DNA from: Draconibacterium sp. | GTDB lineage: Bacteria > Bacteroidota > Bacteroidia > Bacteroidales > Prolixibacteraceae | Assembly (NCBI GenBank): GCA_030595485.1 | Contig: JAUVDE010000001.1 | Coordinates: 1 to 35,792 of the forward strand | Reading direction: 5' to 3' | Length of the DNA: 35,792 nt | Shown here: piece after piece, positions 14,250 through 23,069 of the stretch | Layout: the number at the start of each line of letters is the position of its first letter | How positions within the stretch are numbered: position 1 is the stretch's first letter | Program-made: the position numbers and the translations under genes | Notes under the pieces: model-generated | What the model was told of the DNA's origin: nothing | Database searches by the model: none | The model's input: the letters and a program-made list of their open reading frames with translations, nothing else

Positions 14250-15551
14250 ATGTTGGATTATATTCAGAAATATATTGATGAATTGTGGTTTTTATTGTTG
14301 GAAATGGCTCCCTGGCTTTTGCTTGGCTTATTATTTGCCGGCTTGTTAAAGGTTTATTTTCCTCAAAAACATATCGATAAATACCTGGGTAAAGCTGATT
14401 TCAAATCGGCTTTAAATGGTTCATTACTGGGAATTCCGATGCCTTTATGTTCTTGTGGTGTAATTCCCACCGGAATTTCGTTTCATAAAAATGGAGCATC
14501 AAAAGGTGCAACCAACTCATTTCTAATTTCAACTCCGCAAACCGGCGTCGATTCTATTTTTGCAACCTACTCGATGTTAGGTTGGCCATTTGCAGTTTTA
14601 AGGCCAATTGTGGCTTTTGTTACTGGCGTGGCTGGAGGTGTTTTAACCAATCTGTTTGTAAAGGAAAAAGTAAAACCAATTTCTCCTTTTGCAAACTTTA
14701 AGCTTGATGTTGCTGCTGTTGATGGCACTGAGAATTGTGAGGAAAATTGTGATTGTACAGAATCCGATATGGATAAAAGACATTCTGTTATCCAGGTTGC
14801 AAATTATGCTTTTGTAGAGTTGCTGCAAGATATTGCCAAATGGTTGGTCATTGGGTTTTTGGCTGCAGCTTTAATTGCAGTTGTTTTACCGAACGATTTT
14901 TTTAGTCGTTTTCAAGGACTGGGTCTTGTTGAAATTCTGGTTATTCTTTTGGCTTCGGTGCCTATTTATATTTGTGCAACAGGTTCTATTCCTATTGCTG
15001 CAGTGCTTTTACTAAAAGGTGTTTCGCCAGGAGCAGCACTCGTCTTTTTAATGGCGGGGCCTGCAACTAATGTGGCTACGATTACTGTTTTAGGAAAAAC
15101 CATGGGGCGAAAATCTTTAATTATTTATTTGTCTACCATTATTATTGGGGCAATTGTTTTTGGCTTGCTAACTAATTGGCTTATTCCCGCCGATTTTATT
15201 TTAAGCAAAATCATGCACATTCATGGAGATGGTGAGCATCAAATGTTGCCATTTTGGTTGCAGCTTGCTTCCGCCTTAGTTTTGTTGATTTTAATACCCT
15301 TAGGCTACATTTTGCAAAAAGCACATAAGAATAGAAAAATGGAAGTAGCAAAAGGAGTTACTATAAAGGTTGAAGGAATGACTTGTTCTCATTGTGAAGC
15401 AAATGTAAAAAGGAATCTTGAGGCTTTAAAAGGTGTTCGTTCTGTAGTTGTAAATAGTAAAACGAATTCAGTAAAAATAACTGGTGGTATGTTCAGTTTA
15501 AATAAAATAAAAGAAACCGTAAATGGTTTGGGCTATAAATTTATTGGATAA
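14250..15551 (+). CDS. SO_0444-type Cu/Zn efflux permease with C-terminal HMA domain
   Basis: 433 residues. An N-terminal permease half (DUF318 family) has MAPWLLLGLLFAGLL near 18 and the signature GIPMPLCSCGVIPTG near 66-80, followed by NGASKGATNSFLISTPQTG. A cytosolic loop at about 160-175 is cysteine-rich (ENCEENCDC). A second permease half spans about 190-360 with CATGSIPIAAVLL and LMAGPATNVATI. A C-terminal heavy-metal-associated domain follows, with GMTCSHCEAN (C379, C382). It is predicted to move metal ions, probably copper or zinc, across the inner membrane, with loop and HMA cysteines binding the metal. No metal-sensing ArsR/MerR gene is adjacent. Confidence 0.87.
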   Translation: MLDYIQKYIDELWFLLLEMAPWLLLGLLFAGLLKVYFPQKHIDKYLGKADFKSALNGSLLGIPMPLCSCGVIPTGISFHKNGASKGATNSFLISTPQTGVDSIFATYSMLGWPFAVLRPIVAFVTGVAGGVLTNLFVKEKVKPISPFANFKLDVAAVDGTENCEENCDCTESDMDKRHSVIQVANYAFVELLQDIAKWLVIGFLAAALIAVVLPNDFFSRFQGLGLVEILVILLASVPIYICATGSIPIAAVLLLKGVSPGAALVFLMAGPATNVATITVLGKTMGRKSLIIYLSTIIIGAIVFGLLTNWLIPADFILSKIMHIHGDGEHQMLPFWLQLASALVLLILIPLGYILQKAHKNRKMEVAKGVTIKVEGMTCSHCEANVKRNLEALKGVRSVVVNSKTNSVKITGGMFSLNKIKETVNGLGYKFIG

Positions 15552-15574
15552 CGAAATATTCTTCCCTAACTTCG
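15543..15574 (+). promoter_or_regulatory. candidate promoter for the DUF1080 gene
   Basis: ATTG at 15543-15546, a 20-base spacer and TAACTTCG at 15567-15574; each box has one mismatch. The promoter overlaps the end of the permease gene, and the ATG follows nine bases after the -7 box, so the leader would be extremely short. Confidence 0.35.
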
Positions 15575-15583
15575 AAATAAAAA

Positions 15584-16267
15584 ATGAACATTTGTAATTT
15601 TCGATTGTGGCTGCTGATCATAGTTGTAGCATTAGGTTTTGTTTCATGTTCGTCAGAAAAGAAAGCAGAAAAAAAGATCACAAAACCTGAATCTCCTATT
15701 TTTCAAGCACCTGAAGGTGGGCAGGTATTATTTGATGGAAATACATTCGGTGGATGGGAAATTACCAATTTCGGAACAGAAGGTCACATCATGGTCACGG
15801 AAGGAAAAATCGTGATAAACATGGGCGATGGCGCAAGTGGTATAACCTGGACCAAAGACTTTCCAACAGTTAATTACGAAGTAAACCTTGAAGCTCGCAA
15901 AACAGTTGGAAATGATTTCTTTTGTGGGATGACTTTTCCTGTTAATGATGATTTTTGTTCGCTAGTTGTTGGTGGATGGGGCGGACCTGTTGTTGGATTA
16001 AGCTGTATTGATGGCGCAGATGCTTCTGATAATGAAACAGAAATCTTAAAACGATTTGATAAAAATGTTTGGTATGAAATTAGGTTGCGCGTAACGGAGG
16101 AAAAGATTACCGCTTGGATTGATGAGGAAAAGCTAATTGATTTTTCTTATACTGGACGTGAATTAACTACACGTCCAGAAGTTGATCTTTCAAAACCATT
16201 CGGAATTTGCACCTGGCTTACAAGTGCTGAACTTAAAAATATTTGGATAAAGAGAATTGAAAATTAA
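15584..16267 (+). CDS. DUF1080 (3-keto-disaccharide hydrolase type) lipoprotein
   Basis: 227 residues. A lipoprotein signal peptide ends in GFVSC with the lipidated cysteine at C22. The rest is a concanavalin-like beta-sandwich of DUF1080: GGQVLFDGNTFGGWEI near 46, VTEGKIVINMGDG, NYEVNLEARK, WYEIRLRVTEEKITAWIDE and the closing KNIWIKRI. Some members of this family act on 3-keto sugars; many are uncharacterised. It should be anchored to a membrane facing the periplasm or the outside. It follows the permease by 32 bases with its own possible promoter, and is probably functionally unrelated to it. Confidence 0.8.
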   Translation: MNICNFRLWLLIIVVALGFVSCSSEKKAEKKITKPESPIFQAPEGGQVLFDGNTFGGWEITNFGTEGHIMVTEGKIVINMGDGASGITWTKDFPTVNYEVNLEARKTVGNDFFCGMTFPVNDDFCSLVVGGWGGPVVGLSCIDGADASDNETEILKRFDKNVWYEIRLRVTEEKITAWIDEEKLIDFSYTGRELTTRPEVDLSKPFGICTWLTSAELKNIWIKRIEN

Positions 16268-16276
16268 CTTTCTACG

Positions 16277-16305
16277 ACGTAAAAAGTAGGGATTACTTTT
16301 TACGT
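16277..16305. terminator. bidirectional terminator overlapping the helicase stop codon
   Basis: ACGTAAAAAGTA (16277-16288) and TACTTTTTACGT (16294-16305) are a perfect 12-bp inverted repeat with a 5-base loop. The right arm contains the stop codon and last codons of the DEAD-box gene. The stem is AT-rich, so its strength is moderate, but it is well placed between convergent genes. Confidence 0.65.
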
Positions 16306-17537
16306 TTCTTCTTAACCTTTTTAATTGCTTTTAATTCTCGTTGGTTTTCACGCATTAATCCTTTCCAGTTGTAATCGGTGTCTTTTGTAAAGTCTAGTGT
16401 TTCAACATAATCTCGTTTTTCAATTTCAAGAACGGTTATTTCCTGTCCAAGGAAATCCTGAATCTCGGCCAAAATTTCTTTTTCTTCGGTACTGCAAAAT
16501 GAAATCGCTTGACCTTTTTTATTTCCTCTACCCGTTCTTCCTACTCGGTGGACGTAGTTTTCTGCCACTTCTGGTAAATCGTAGTTTACTACAAAATCAA
16601 CGTCGGGAATGTCAATTCCACGGGCACTAACATCAGTAGCAACTAGCAGCATTAATTCGCCTGTCTTAAATCGACCCAGTGTCGCATTACGTTCCTTTTG
16701 TTCTTTATCGCTGTGAATTGAGTCGGCTTTAATTTCAACACGAGCCATTGCTTTTTTTACGCGCTCGGCTCTAACTTTTGTTCGAACAAAAGCGAGAATT
16801 TTTGCATCCGGATTTTCATCAACGAGCCTTTCCAAAAAGGCTCGTTTGTCGTCCATCTCAATATAAGCAACCTTGTGCTCAATGTTTTTAGCAACCGGAT
16901 TCTTAGGTGAAATTTGAATTCGGATTGGTTTATTTACCAGCGAATAAGCAAGTTTTTTAATCTTTGGGTTAATGGTGGCTGAAAAGAAAAGTGTTTGTCG
17001 TTTGTTGGGTAAAAAACGAATAAGGTCGTTAATGTCCTTGATAAATCCAAGGTCGAGCATGTGGTCTGCTTCATCTAAAATTAAGGTTTCAACCCTGTGT
17101 AACATAATGTACCCTTGGCTTACCAAATCGAATAATCTTCCAGGGGTTGCAACTAGTATATCAACTCCACTTTGTAATTTTTGAATTTGAGGCTCCTGCT
17201 CAACACCGCCAATTATGTAGGTGGCTTTAACACCAGTATTGTTGGCAATCGACTTAAAAACATCTGTAATTTGTTCGGCTAACTCGTGTGTGGGCGCCAT
17301 TACTAAACATTTAATACCATCAGCTCGTCTGTGCTTTTTGGCTTGTTGGATTTTATGAATAATCGGAATCGCAAATGCTGCTGTTTTTCCAGTGCCCGTT
17401 TGAGCAATTGCCAAAACATCTTCTCCCTTTAATACCGGAGGGATGGCTTTAAACTGAATATCAGTAGGTCGGCGAAATCCTTGTTTGTCAAGGTTCTTTT
17501 TTATTTCAAACGATATGGAATAATCCTCAAACTTCAT
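16293..17537 (-). CDS. DEAD-box ATP-dependent RNA helicase
   Basis: 414 residues from the ATG at 17537. Motifs in order: Q-motif with GFRRPTDIQFKAIPPVL, motif I AQTGTGKT at about 44-51, Ia PTHELAEQ, Ib ATPGRL, II DEAD in LILDEADHMLD near 147, III SAT, then the second RecA domain with LAFVRTKVRAERV, TDVSARGIDIPDV and VI HRVGRTGRG. The short basic tail ends in KKVKKKRKK. It belongs to the RhlE/CsdA-like group used in ribosome assembly and mRNA turnover. The longest reading begins at a TTG (17555) that is part of the -7 promoter box, so it cannot be the true start. Confidence 0.93.
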   Translation of the reverse strand: MKFEDYSISFEIKKNLDKQGFRRPTDIQFKAIPPVLKGEDVLAIAQTGTGKTAAFAIPIIHKIQQAKKHRRADGIKCLVMAPTHELAEQITDVFKSIANNTGVKATYIIGGVEQEPQIQKLQSGVDILVATPGRLFDLVSQGYIMLHRVETLILDEADHMLDLGFIKDINDLIRFLPNKRQTLFFSATINPKIKKLAYSLVNKPIRIQISPKNPVAKNIEHKVAYIEMDDKRAFLERLVDENPDAKILAFVRTKVRAERVKKAMARVEIKADSIHSDKEQKERNATLGRFKTGELMLLVATDVSARGIDIPDVDFVVNYDLPEVAENYVHRVGRTGRGNKKGQAISFCSTEEKEILAEIQDFLGQEITVLEIEKRDYVETLDFTKDTDYNWKGLMRENQRELKAIKKVKKKRKK

Positions 17538-17552
17538 AGCTCTAATTTGCTG

Positions 17553-17585
17553 CAAAGATAGTATTCTTTAGTCACTAGCTACAAG
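17553..17585 (-). promoter_or_regulatory. promoter of the DEAD-box helicase gene
   Basis: On the minus strand CTTG (17585-17582), a 21-base spacer and TATCTTTG (17560-17553, exact -7 match). The ATG at 17537 follows 15 bases later. The TTG that would extend the reading frame upstream is the last three bases of the -7 box. Confidence 0.65.
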
Positions 17586-17637
17586 CACTTGGGCTCTGGT
17601 CGGAAACATTATTCAAATAACATTAATCTTTATTCAA

Positions 17638-18060
17638 TTAAAGTGTTGCCCAAATACGTGCCAGCGAAAAACCGGGGGCTTTTATTGTAAGGTCTAGAAA
17701 GTATCCAAATGGAGTTTGTGCTGTAATGAATTCCGCATTTTGCAGCCGTTTTTCAGCTAAGTCGAAAAGTTCTTTTGTGAATTCTACTGAAGCTTTCGAT
17801 TCAGATAAATGAGCAAAGGAGTGAAGAATTAAACGCTTACAATTGTTTTTACGTGCTGTCCATTTTAGGTGGTTAACCAACTTTTTTTCGCGGCTTTTAA
17901 CATCTTTTTCTTCATCATTTTCTTCTACTTGAATAAAAGCTAATATTGAATCTTGAAAGGTTGCACTTTCAGTAACCTCGGTTGCATTGTCTAAGTTTTT
18001 CTGAGCCGGAGTGTATCCAAATTCATCAACGTACATTACCAGAACTTTCATAAAAAACAT
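17638..18060 (-). CDS. stand-alone archaeal-type ThrRS editing-domain protein
   Basis: 140 residues (137 if the second ATG at 18051 is used, giving MKVLVMYVDEFGYTP, which fits the family better). It resembles the N-terminal editing domain of archaeal threonyl-tRNA synthetases: an initial KVLVMYVDEF strand, DSILAFIQVEENDE near 40, KRLILHSFAHLSESKAS near 85-100, and TAQTPFGYFLDLTIKAPGFSLARI near the end, with the PFGY motif. The rest of the synthetase is absent. The archaeal domain is a DTD-like fold that removes serine mis-attached to tRNA-Thr; a trans-editing or D-aminoacyl-tRNA deacylase role is therefore plausible. It follows two small heme proteins but has its own possible promoter. Confidence 0.75.
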   Translation of the reverse strand: MFFMKVLVMYVDEFGYTPAQKNLDNATEVTESATFQDSILAFIQVEENDEEKDVKSREKKLVNHLKWTARKNNCKRLILHSFAHLSESKASVEFTKELFDLAEKRLQNAEFITAQTPFGYFLDLTIKAPGFSLARIWATL

Positions 18061-18075
18061 TTTTTTTTAGTAGCT

Positions 18076-18083
18076 GAAAAATA
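18076..18083 (-). promoter_or_regulatory. possible -7 box for the editing-domain gene
   Basis: TATTTTTC on the minus strand is a 7 of 8 match to TAnnTTTG, 15 bases before the ATG at 18060. It lies in the 27-base gap after the heme-protein gene. In AT-rich sequence this could be chance. Confidence 0.3.
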
Positions 18084-18087
18084 TAAC

Positions 18088-18558
18088 CTATTTACTGATG
18101 GCTTTGGCCAATAGTTCTTCGGCAAGTTTGCTTGTCCAATCACAAAGATCCGCAATTTCGTTATTTTTCAGTTTTGCTTTTGGGTGTATGACTCTATACG
18201 ATTTTAAAGGCATTGTACTTCGCTCGGTTTCCTGACACATTTCTTCAAGAATGGTAATTTTTTCAAATACATCCATGTTGCCCCAATCCGAAAAGTTCAG
18301 CTCATCTTTTCCTTCAATAACATGTTTATTTACCATTAAACTAACCGGCATAAAATGATACCAAGTATAACGCGTATTATTCGAATGGCAATCTAAACAA
18401 GCTTCTGCAAGTGTAGTTTTAATTTTGTCAGGTACTTGTTCTTGTTTGAAAATATGATTTGCTGTTATTTCTTCTTTGTTTTTTTCGGGTTGAAAAAATT
18501 GTAGCACAATAAAACTAAGGACAAAAATAATGCCCAGCAGTCGGACTATTTTACGCAT
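18088..18558 (-). CDS. heme-binding domain protein (Haem_bd type)
   Basis: 156 residues. One N-terminal membrane anchor or signal (about 4-22) precedes a soluble domain with a single c-type heme motif CLDCH (C54, C57, H58) followed by NNTRYTWYHFMPVS, then LNFSDW near 94 and the late methionine segment STMPLKSYRVIHP that can supply the distal ligand. This is the layout of the heme-binding domain family common in Bacteroidota. It is likely periplasmic and membrane-tethered, with an electron-transfer or sensory role. It starts one base after the stop of the upstream heme protein, so the two form one operon. Confidence 0.85.
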   Translation of the reverse strand: MRKIVRLLGIIFVLSFIVLQFFQPEKNKEEITANHIFKQEQVPDKIKTTLAEACLDCHSNNTRYTWYHFMPVSLMVNKHVIEGKDELNFSDWGNMDVFEKITILEEMCQETERSTMPLKSYRVIHPKAKLKNNEIADLCDWTSKLAEELLAKAISK

Positions 18559-18559
18559 A

Positions 18560-18946
18560 CTATTTACTTTTTACCAATGCTTCAGCTTCTTTCTTCGACC
18601 AATTAATAAGTAGCTCCTTTTCTTCGTCGGTAAGTTTTTTCTCAGGTTTACGCTCTAAAAACTTTTTTGGAGGCATTTCTTGTTCTTCAATGGCTTCGCC
18701 TATTTCTTTGTAGGCTCCGATTTTTTTTATAGTTGATAGACCATCTAGTTTTTTAAAGTCGAGTTCTTTTTTCGCATCTTCATTTTTTGAGTCGCTATTG
18801 TGGCATCCGAAACACGATTTATTAATGGCTGCTTTTACATTTTCGGGCATATTATCCTTTTTTGTTGGATTATCGTGTGCCGAAACGATAAACGACATGG
18901 CGAACAATGCTGCAATAAATACTGAAATAATACTTCTCTTTTTCAT
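18560..18946 (-). CDS. small periplasmic c-type heme protein
   Basis: 128 residues with a signal peptide (cleavage likely after VSA near 23) and one heme attachment motif CFGCH (C45, C48, H49). Downstream, EIGEAIEEQEMPPKKFL provides a methionine as possible sixth ligand, and the C-terminal LTDEEKELLINWSKKEAEAL helix matches the closing helix of Haem_bd-type proteins. It is first gene of the operon with the 156-residue heme protein. Two adjacent mono-heme proteins suggest a small electron-transfer pair; the partner enzymes are not in this window. Confidence 0.8.
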   Translation of the reverse strand: MKKRSIISVFIAALFAMSFIVSAHDNPTKKDNMPENVKAAINKSCFGCHNSDSKNEDAKKELDFKKLDGLSTIKKIGAYKEIGEAIEEQEMPPKKFLERKPEKKLTDEEKELLINWSKKEAEALVKSK

Positions 18947-19092
18947 AATATATTTATTAAGGTTAAATGATTCTTCAAACTGTAAACATTAAAATCAAGA
19001 TTTTGTTGAAATTTGAACTGTTTCTTCTCAGCTCAGAAAATTTATGTAATTTACAACCGTTTTACAAAAATACCCTACGAAAGCTGGATTAA

Positions 19093-21282
19093 ATGCGTTA
19101 CACTATAACTATATTTCTTTGTTTGCTATTCATTTCAACCCTTTCTTTCGGACAACTTTCTTCTGGAGGTTTTCCTTTGCAAGTTAATGCTTTAAAGAGT
19201 GCAGAGAAGCAATTTGTTCGAATGCCCATATTGAAACAAAGTGTTATTGATGAGGCTATGAATCGAAATGCCTCAACTGATAACATGTTGAAGGCCTTTA
19301 AATTTGCGCATGCATTCGAAGTTGATTTAAACCCTACCAATTCGGGACAATGGTATTCAACTAACGCAAACTATAATGTTTGGAAGCTTACTATTGAATC
19401 GAAAAATGCAAAATCGCTCAACCTTATTTTTCATAATTTTCAGCTTCCCGATGGTGTACGACTTTATTTGTATAATGAAAAGCTAAATCATTACCTCGGT
19501 GCTTTTACTTCGGATAACAACAAGCCATCTGAAAAATTTGCAGTAGCTCCGGTTGCTGGCGGTGAAATTACCATTCAATACGAAGTTCCTAAAGCTATGG
19601 GAACTCCAGCCGATTTTAAAATAGCACGAGTAAACCATGATTTTATTGGGATATTAAAATTTGATAGAAGACCATTTAGTCCTACAGTTGCCGGTGATTG
19701 TAATGTGGATGTAAACTGCGATTTTGCTGTTAGATGGAATGATATTAAAAATTCGGTTTGCCGCTTAATTGTTGATGGCGACGAAGTTTGTAGCGGAACT
19801 TTAATAAATAATACTTCCGAAGACCAGACACCGTATGTAATTTCAGCATCGCATTGTTATGATAAATGGGAATATGCTGAAACCAGTGTTTATACTTTTA
19901 ATTACGAAAGTCCGTATTGTGCGCCGCTTGATGGCGATCCAATGCATTCACTCTCTGGTTCAATTATGAAGGCTCATTTTGATAGTTTAGATTTTGCATT
20001 GGTACAGTTAGATGAAATACCTCCACCTAATTTCAGACCCTATTATGCGGGCTGGAATCGCTTAAGTTCCTTACCCGACTCTTCGGTAAGTATTCACCAC
20101 CCGTGGGGAGATGTGAAAAAGATTGCTTTGGACTACGATGAAGCTGCTTATGCTACATTTGAATCAAATTCGATAAAAAATCCTAAAAATGGGTCGTTTG
20201 AAATTAAACGGTGGGATGAAGGTGTGACAGAAAAAGGTTCGTCGGGAGGTGGTCTTTTTGATAATAAAGAGAACTTTATTGGAACATTATCGGGAGGAGC
20301 AGCTTATTGTGGAAATCCAGTTAGAGACTATTTCGCTCGTTTTGCAATGCAATGGGATTACAGCTCTGATTCAACAAAACAGCTAAAATATTGGCTGGAT
20401 CCCATAAACTCTGGCCAAGAAATTTTAGATGGGAAACAGTTTAATACAGGTGAGAATTTATGCAAAGCCTTTACCAACCTGACCGATTTTGATGAGCATA
20501 CAAATGTTGGATTGACTGTTTCTGGAGAAGATAAGGGATATTGGGGAGGAACAAATGACGTTGGTATTACCGAAATTGTAGAGCGTTTTCATATTTCAGG
20601 AAATGAAAGTTTGGATGGAATTGCCTTAGGTATAGGTAAGCTCGTCCAATCATCAAGTGCTTCGGATAACGAAATTAAGATTAAGGTATACGACGGTGAT
20701 AAAATGCCTGAGACTTTGATTTATAGTAAGCTAGTGAATATTAAGGGTTTTGCTGAAGATGCAATGAATTACATTGAATTTGATGAAACCGTTGAGCCTC
20801 AGGATACTTTTTTTATAGGTTTCGAACTTACCAATATTAATACACAAGACACTTTTGTAATTTATCAGTCGCTACGTTCCGAACAGGATTTACCAAACAG
20901 TTTTTTTTATAAGAAAAATAGTTCCTGGTACAATTTTAAAGACACAAATCCACAGGCTTATTCAATGGTTAATGTTATGGAGTTGGTCGCTTGTAATATT
21001 GATAATATAACCGATACGCCAATTGTTGAAATACCGGTGAATGTTTTAATTTATCCCAATCCAACTTCTTCAGAATTGGTTTTGGAATCGGATAATGAAA
21101 TAGATCCCACAAGTATTTCTGTCTACAATATAATAGGACAAGAGCTTTCTGTTTACCTGCTAAACGTTGAGCCTTACAGAGTAAGAATCAATTTAGATGG
21201 AAAAACACCAGGAGTATATTTTGTCCGATTTAATTACGACGATTCTTACGTAACACGCAAGTTCTCGTTTGTTCCCAAATAA
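19093..21282 (+). CDS. secreted trypsin-like serine protease with T9SS sorting domain
   Basis: 729 residues. Signal peptide 1-20 (ending SFGQ). An N-terminal pro-region precedes a chymotrypsin-fold domain from about 205 to 440 with the catalytic triad H254 (SASHC), D300 (DSLDFALVQ) and S384 (GSSGGG). The disulfide-rich, HPWGD-containing form resembles lysyl endopeptidases. A beta domain spans about 480-640, and a C-terminal type IX secretion sorting domain covers about 650-729 (YPNPTSSELVLES, SVYNIIGQE, GVYFVRF). It is expected to be exported and attached or released outside the cell. It ends three bases from the convergent MscS gene with no terminator visible. Confidence 0.9.
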   Translation: MRYTITIFLCLLFISTLSFGQLSSGGFPLQVNALKSAEKQFVRMPILKQSVIDEAMNRNASTDNMLKAFKFAHAFEVDLNPTNSGQWYSTNANYNVWKLTIESKNAKSLNLIFHNFQLPDGVRLYLYNEKLNHYLGAFTSDNNKPSEKFAVAPVAGGEITIQYEVPKAMGTPADFKIARVNHDFIGILKFDRRPFSPTVAGDCNVDVNCDFAVRWNDIKNSVCRLIVDGDEVCSGTLINNTSEDQTPYVISASHCYDKWEYAETSVYTFNYESPYCAPLDGDPMHSLSGSIMKAHFDSLDFALVQLDEIPPPNFRPYYAGWNRLSSLPDSSVSIHHPWGDVKKIALDYDEAAYATFESNSIKNPKNGSFEIKRWDEGVTEKGSSGGGLFDNKENFIGTLSGGAAYCGNPVRDYFARFAMQWDYSSDSTKQLKYWLDPINSGQEILDGKQFNTGENLCKAFTNLTDFDEHTNVGLTVSGEDKGYWGGTNDVGITEIVERFHISGNESLDGIALGIGKLVQSSSASDNEIKIKVYDGDKMPETLIYSKLVNIKGFAEDAMNYIEFDETVEPQDTFFIGFELTNINTQDTFVIYQSLRSEQDLPNSFFYKKNSSWYNFKDTNPQAYSMVNVMELVACNIDNITDTPIVEIPVNVLIYPNPTSSELVLESDNEIDPTSISVYNIIGQELSVYLLNVEPYRVRINLDGKTPGVYFVRFNYDDSYVTRKFSFVPK

Positions 21283-21285
21283 TAT

Positions 21286-22953
21286 TTAAGATTGTCCGGT
21301 AAGTTTATCAATTACGTTTGTTACAGGATTATTCGACATATCAACCGGTTTGGTAACAGCATCTGTATTTGGTATAGTTGATTCATTTCCATCGCGGAAA
21401 GCAGAATAATGTGGAGAGAGAATCTCAACATTTGCAGCATTAAAAGCATCAAGAATATTTTTATGTAATTCAGAATAAAAATGAGCCATCTTTTTAGGCT
21501 GTTTGGTGTATACATTTAATTCATATTCAACATAAAAATCGCTTAGGCCCTTTTGTAGAACAAACGGTTTAAAGTCGCGGGTTAAGTTTTTTGTATTTTT
21601 TGCTGCCTCCAACAAAAGGGCTATCACGGTTTCCGAAGGAACATCGTATCCAATTGTAACATTGGTGTGAAGAATAATCCCAATGGAGCTGGCATTTTTT
21701 GAATAGTTCCATAAGTGGGTATTTATTATGGTTGCATTTGGAATGGTAATGTCTTCGTTTTTTATCGTTTTTAGTCGTGTAACCAATAGGTTTTTTTCAA
21801 CAATATCACCAATGGTTTCTCCTATTTTAACACGGTCACCAATGGCAAAGGGACGCATATAAGTAATAACAATTCCTGCTATCATATTAGCAATTGCCGA
21901 TGTAGAACCAAGCGTGAATAAAACTCCAACAAAAATGGAAACTCCTTGAAATGCTTTTGATGATGGTAAATATTGAACCGTAAAAACAAGTGCCAATGCG
22001 TATATTAATATTTTTACCAGATTAAAAGTTGGTTTCGCCCAATCGCGATGGAAACCATTTATTTTTAATTTGTCTTGTTCAATTTCCTTTGAAACATAAG
22101 TCAAAATTCGTAAAAAATAGCGGGCAATAATGAAGATTACAAAAATTGAAAATAGATTTGGAACAAAAGCAATAAATCCACTTACAACATTCTTAACGGG
22201 GTCTGCAATATAGCCGTAAAAGGTTTCCGCCAGACCTTGTGTCCAGGGTAAAAAGCTGAACATAAAAGGCAAGTAGAAAAATAGAATGAAAATAATAAGC
22301 GCAAACTTTACAATTTTAGAAACGAGAAGAAAAATGCTGCTTGAGTTATTGTGAATCAGATATTTGAAAAAGCTTTTTCGTTTTTTCTTGAGTCCTTTTT
22401 CATAACTATCCAACCTCTTATTGAGCCATCTGAACAACTTATTAATAAGGAAAATAATTAGAAACAAACCTGAAAAAGCCAGGAGCGTGTACACCACACG
22501 AAGTATCCAATACAATAGGGTAGCTTGTTCAATTAATTCGCTAAAAGTGGATTTAATTATTTCCAGGTGTTCCGTTGCAATTTCATGACGTGACTTTCCC
22601 AAAAAAGCTGCATCAGCTTCACTTACACTAATCAGCGGAAAATCGGAATATGAGATTATGGAATAGTTGTTTTTTTCTAAAATAATAAATGAGTCTGCCA
22701 CAATAGTATATTCATCAACCATCTGCTTAAGTCTGCTTGAGGCTGATTCTGCACGTTCTTCAGGTGAATAGGGCCCCAAGTATGCTCCAACAGTAAATAA
22801 GGTGTCATTGTCAAATACAACATATGCATATTTCGAATTGGTAATTTGTAACGTGTCTTTTTTATCAATAGCCAAACTATCGGTATTTTGTGCAAAAATA
22901 AATGAATTACAGGCTGTTAGTAGTAATAATATAGCAGTAAGATTAAGGCGCAT
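21286..22953 (-). CDS. MscS family mechanosensitive channel with periplasmic N-terminal domain
   Basis: 555 residues. A signal peptide (about 1-21) is followed by a periplasmic-like domain of about 110 residues, then membrane segments near 145-170, 205-235, 265-285, 310-330 and the MscS pore helix (FVGVLFTLGSTSAIANMIAGIVITYMRP split around 345-370). The beta domain starts with FAIGDRVKIGETIGDIVEKNLL, with IPNATIINTHLWNYS after it. The C-terminal alpha/beta domain ends near 520. It is a larger, different type from the channel at 3671-4993. It should open on membrane tension; the role of the periplasmic domain is unknown. Confidence 0.88.
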   Translation of the reverse strand: MRLNLTAILLLLTACNSFIFAQNTDSLAIDKKDTLQITNSKYAYVVFDNDTLFTVGAYLGPYSPEERAESASSRLKQMVDEYTIVADSFIILEKNNYSIISYSDFPLISVSEADAAFLGKSRHEIATEHLEIIKSTFSELIEQATLLYWILRVVYTLLAFSGLFLIIFLINKLFRWLNKRLDSYEKGLKKKRKSFFKYLIHNNSSSIFLLVSKIVKFALIIFILFFYLPFMFSFLPWTQGLAETFYGYIADPVKNVVSGFIAFVPNLFSIFVIFIIARYFLRILTYVSKEIEQDKLKINGFHRDWAKPTFNLVKILIYALALVFTVQYLPSSKAFQGVSIFVGVLFTLGSTSAIANMIAGIVITYMRPFAIGDRVKIGETIGDIVEKNLLVTRLKTIKNEDITIPNATIINTHLWNYSKNASSIGIILHTNVTIGYDVPSETVIALLLEAAKNTKNLTRDFKPFVLQKGLSDFYVEYELNVYTKQPKKMAHFYSELHKNILDAFNAANVEILSPHYSAFRDGNESTIPNTDAVTKPVDMSNNPVTNVIDKLTGQS

Positions 22954-23069
22954 AAATTTGTATTTTTGAATGGAAAAGAAGTTACAATAAAATATTCTAA
23001 ATGAAAACAGCCTTATAAAGTATTGTTTCCGTCAACTCATTTTTAAACAGTTTTCAACCCAAAACAACT

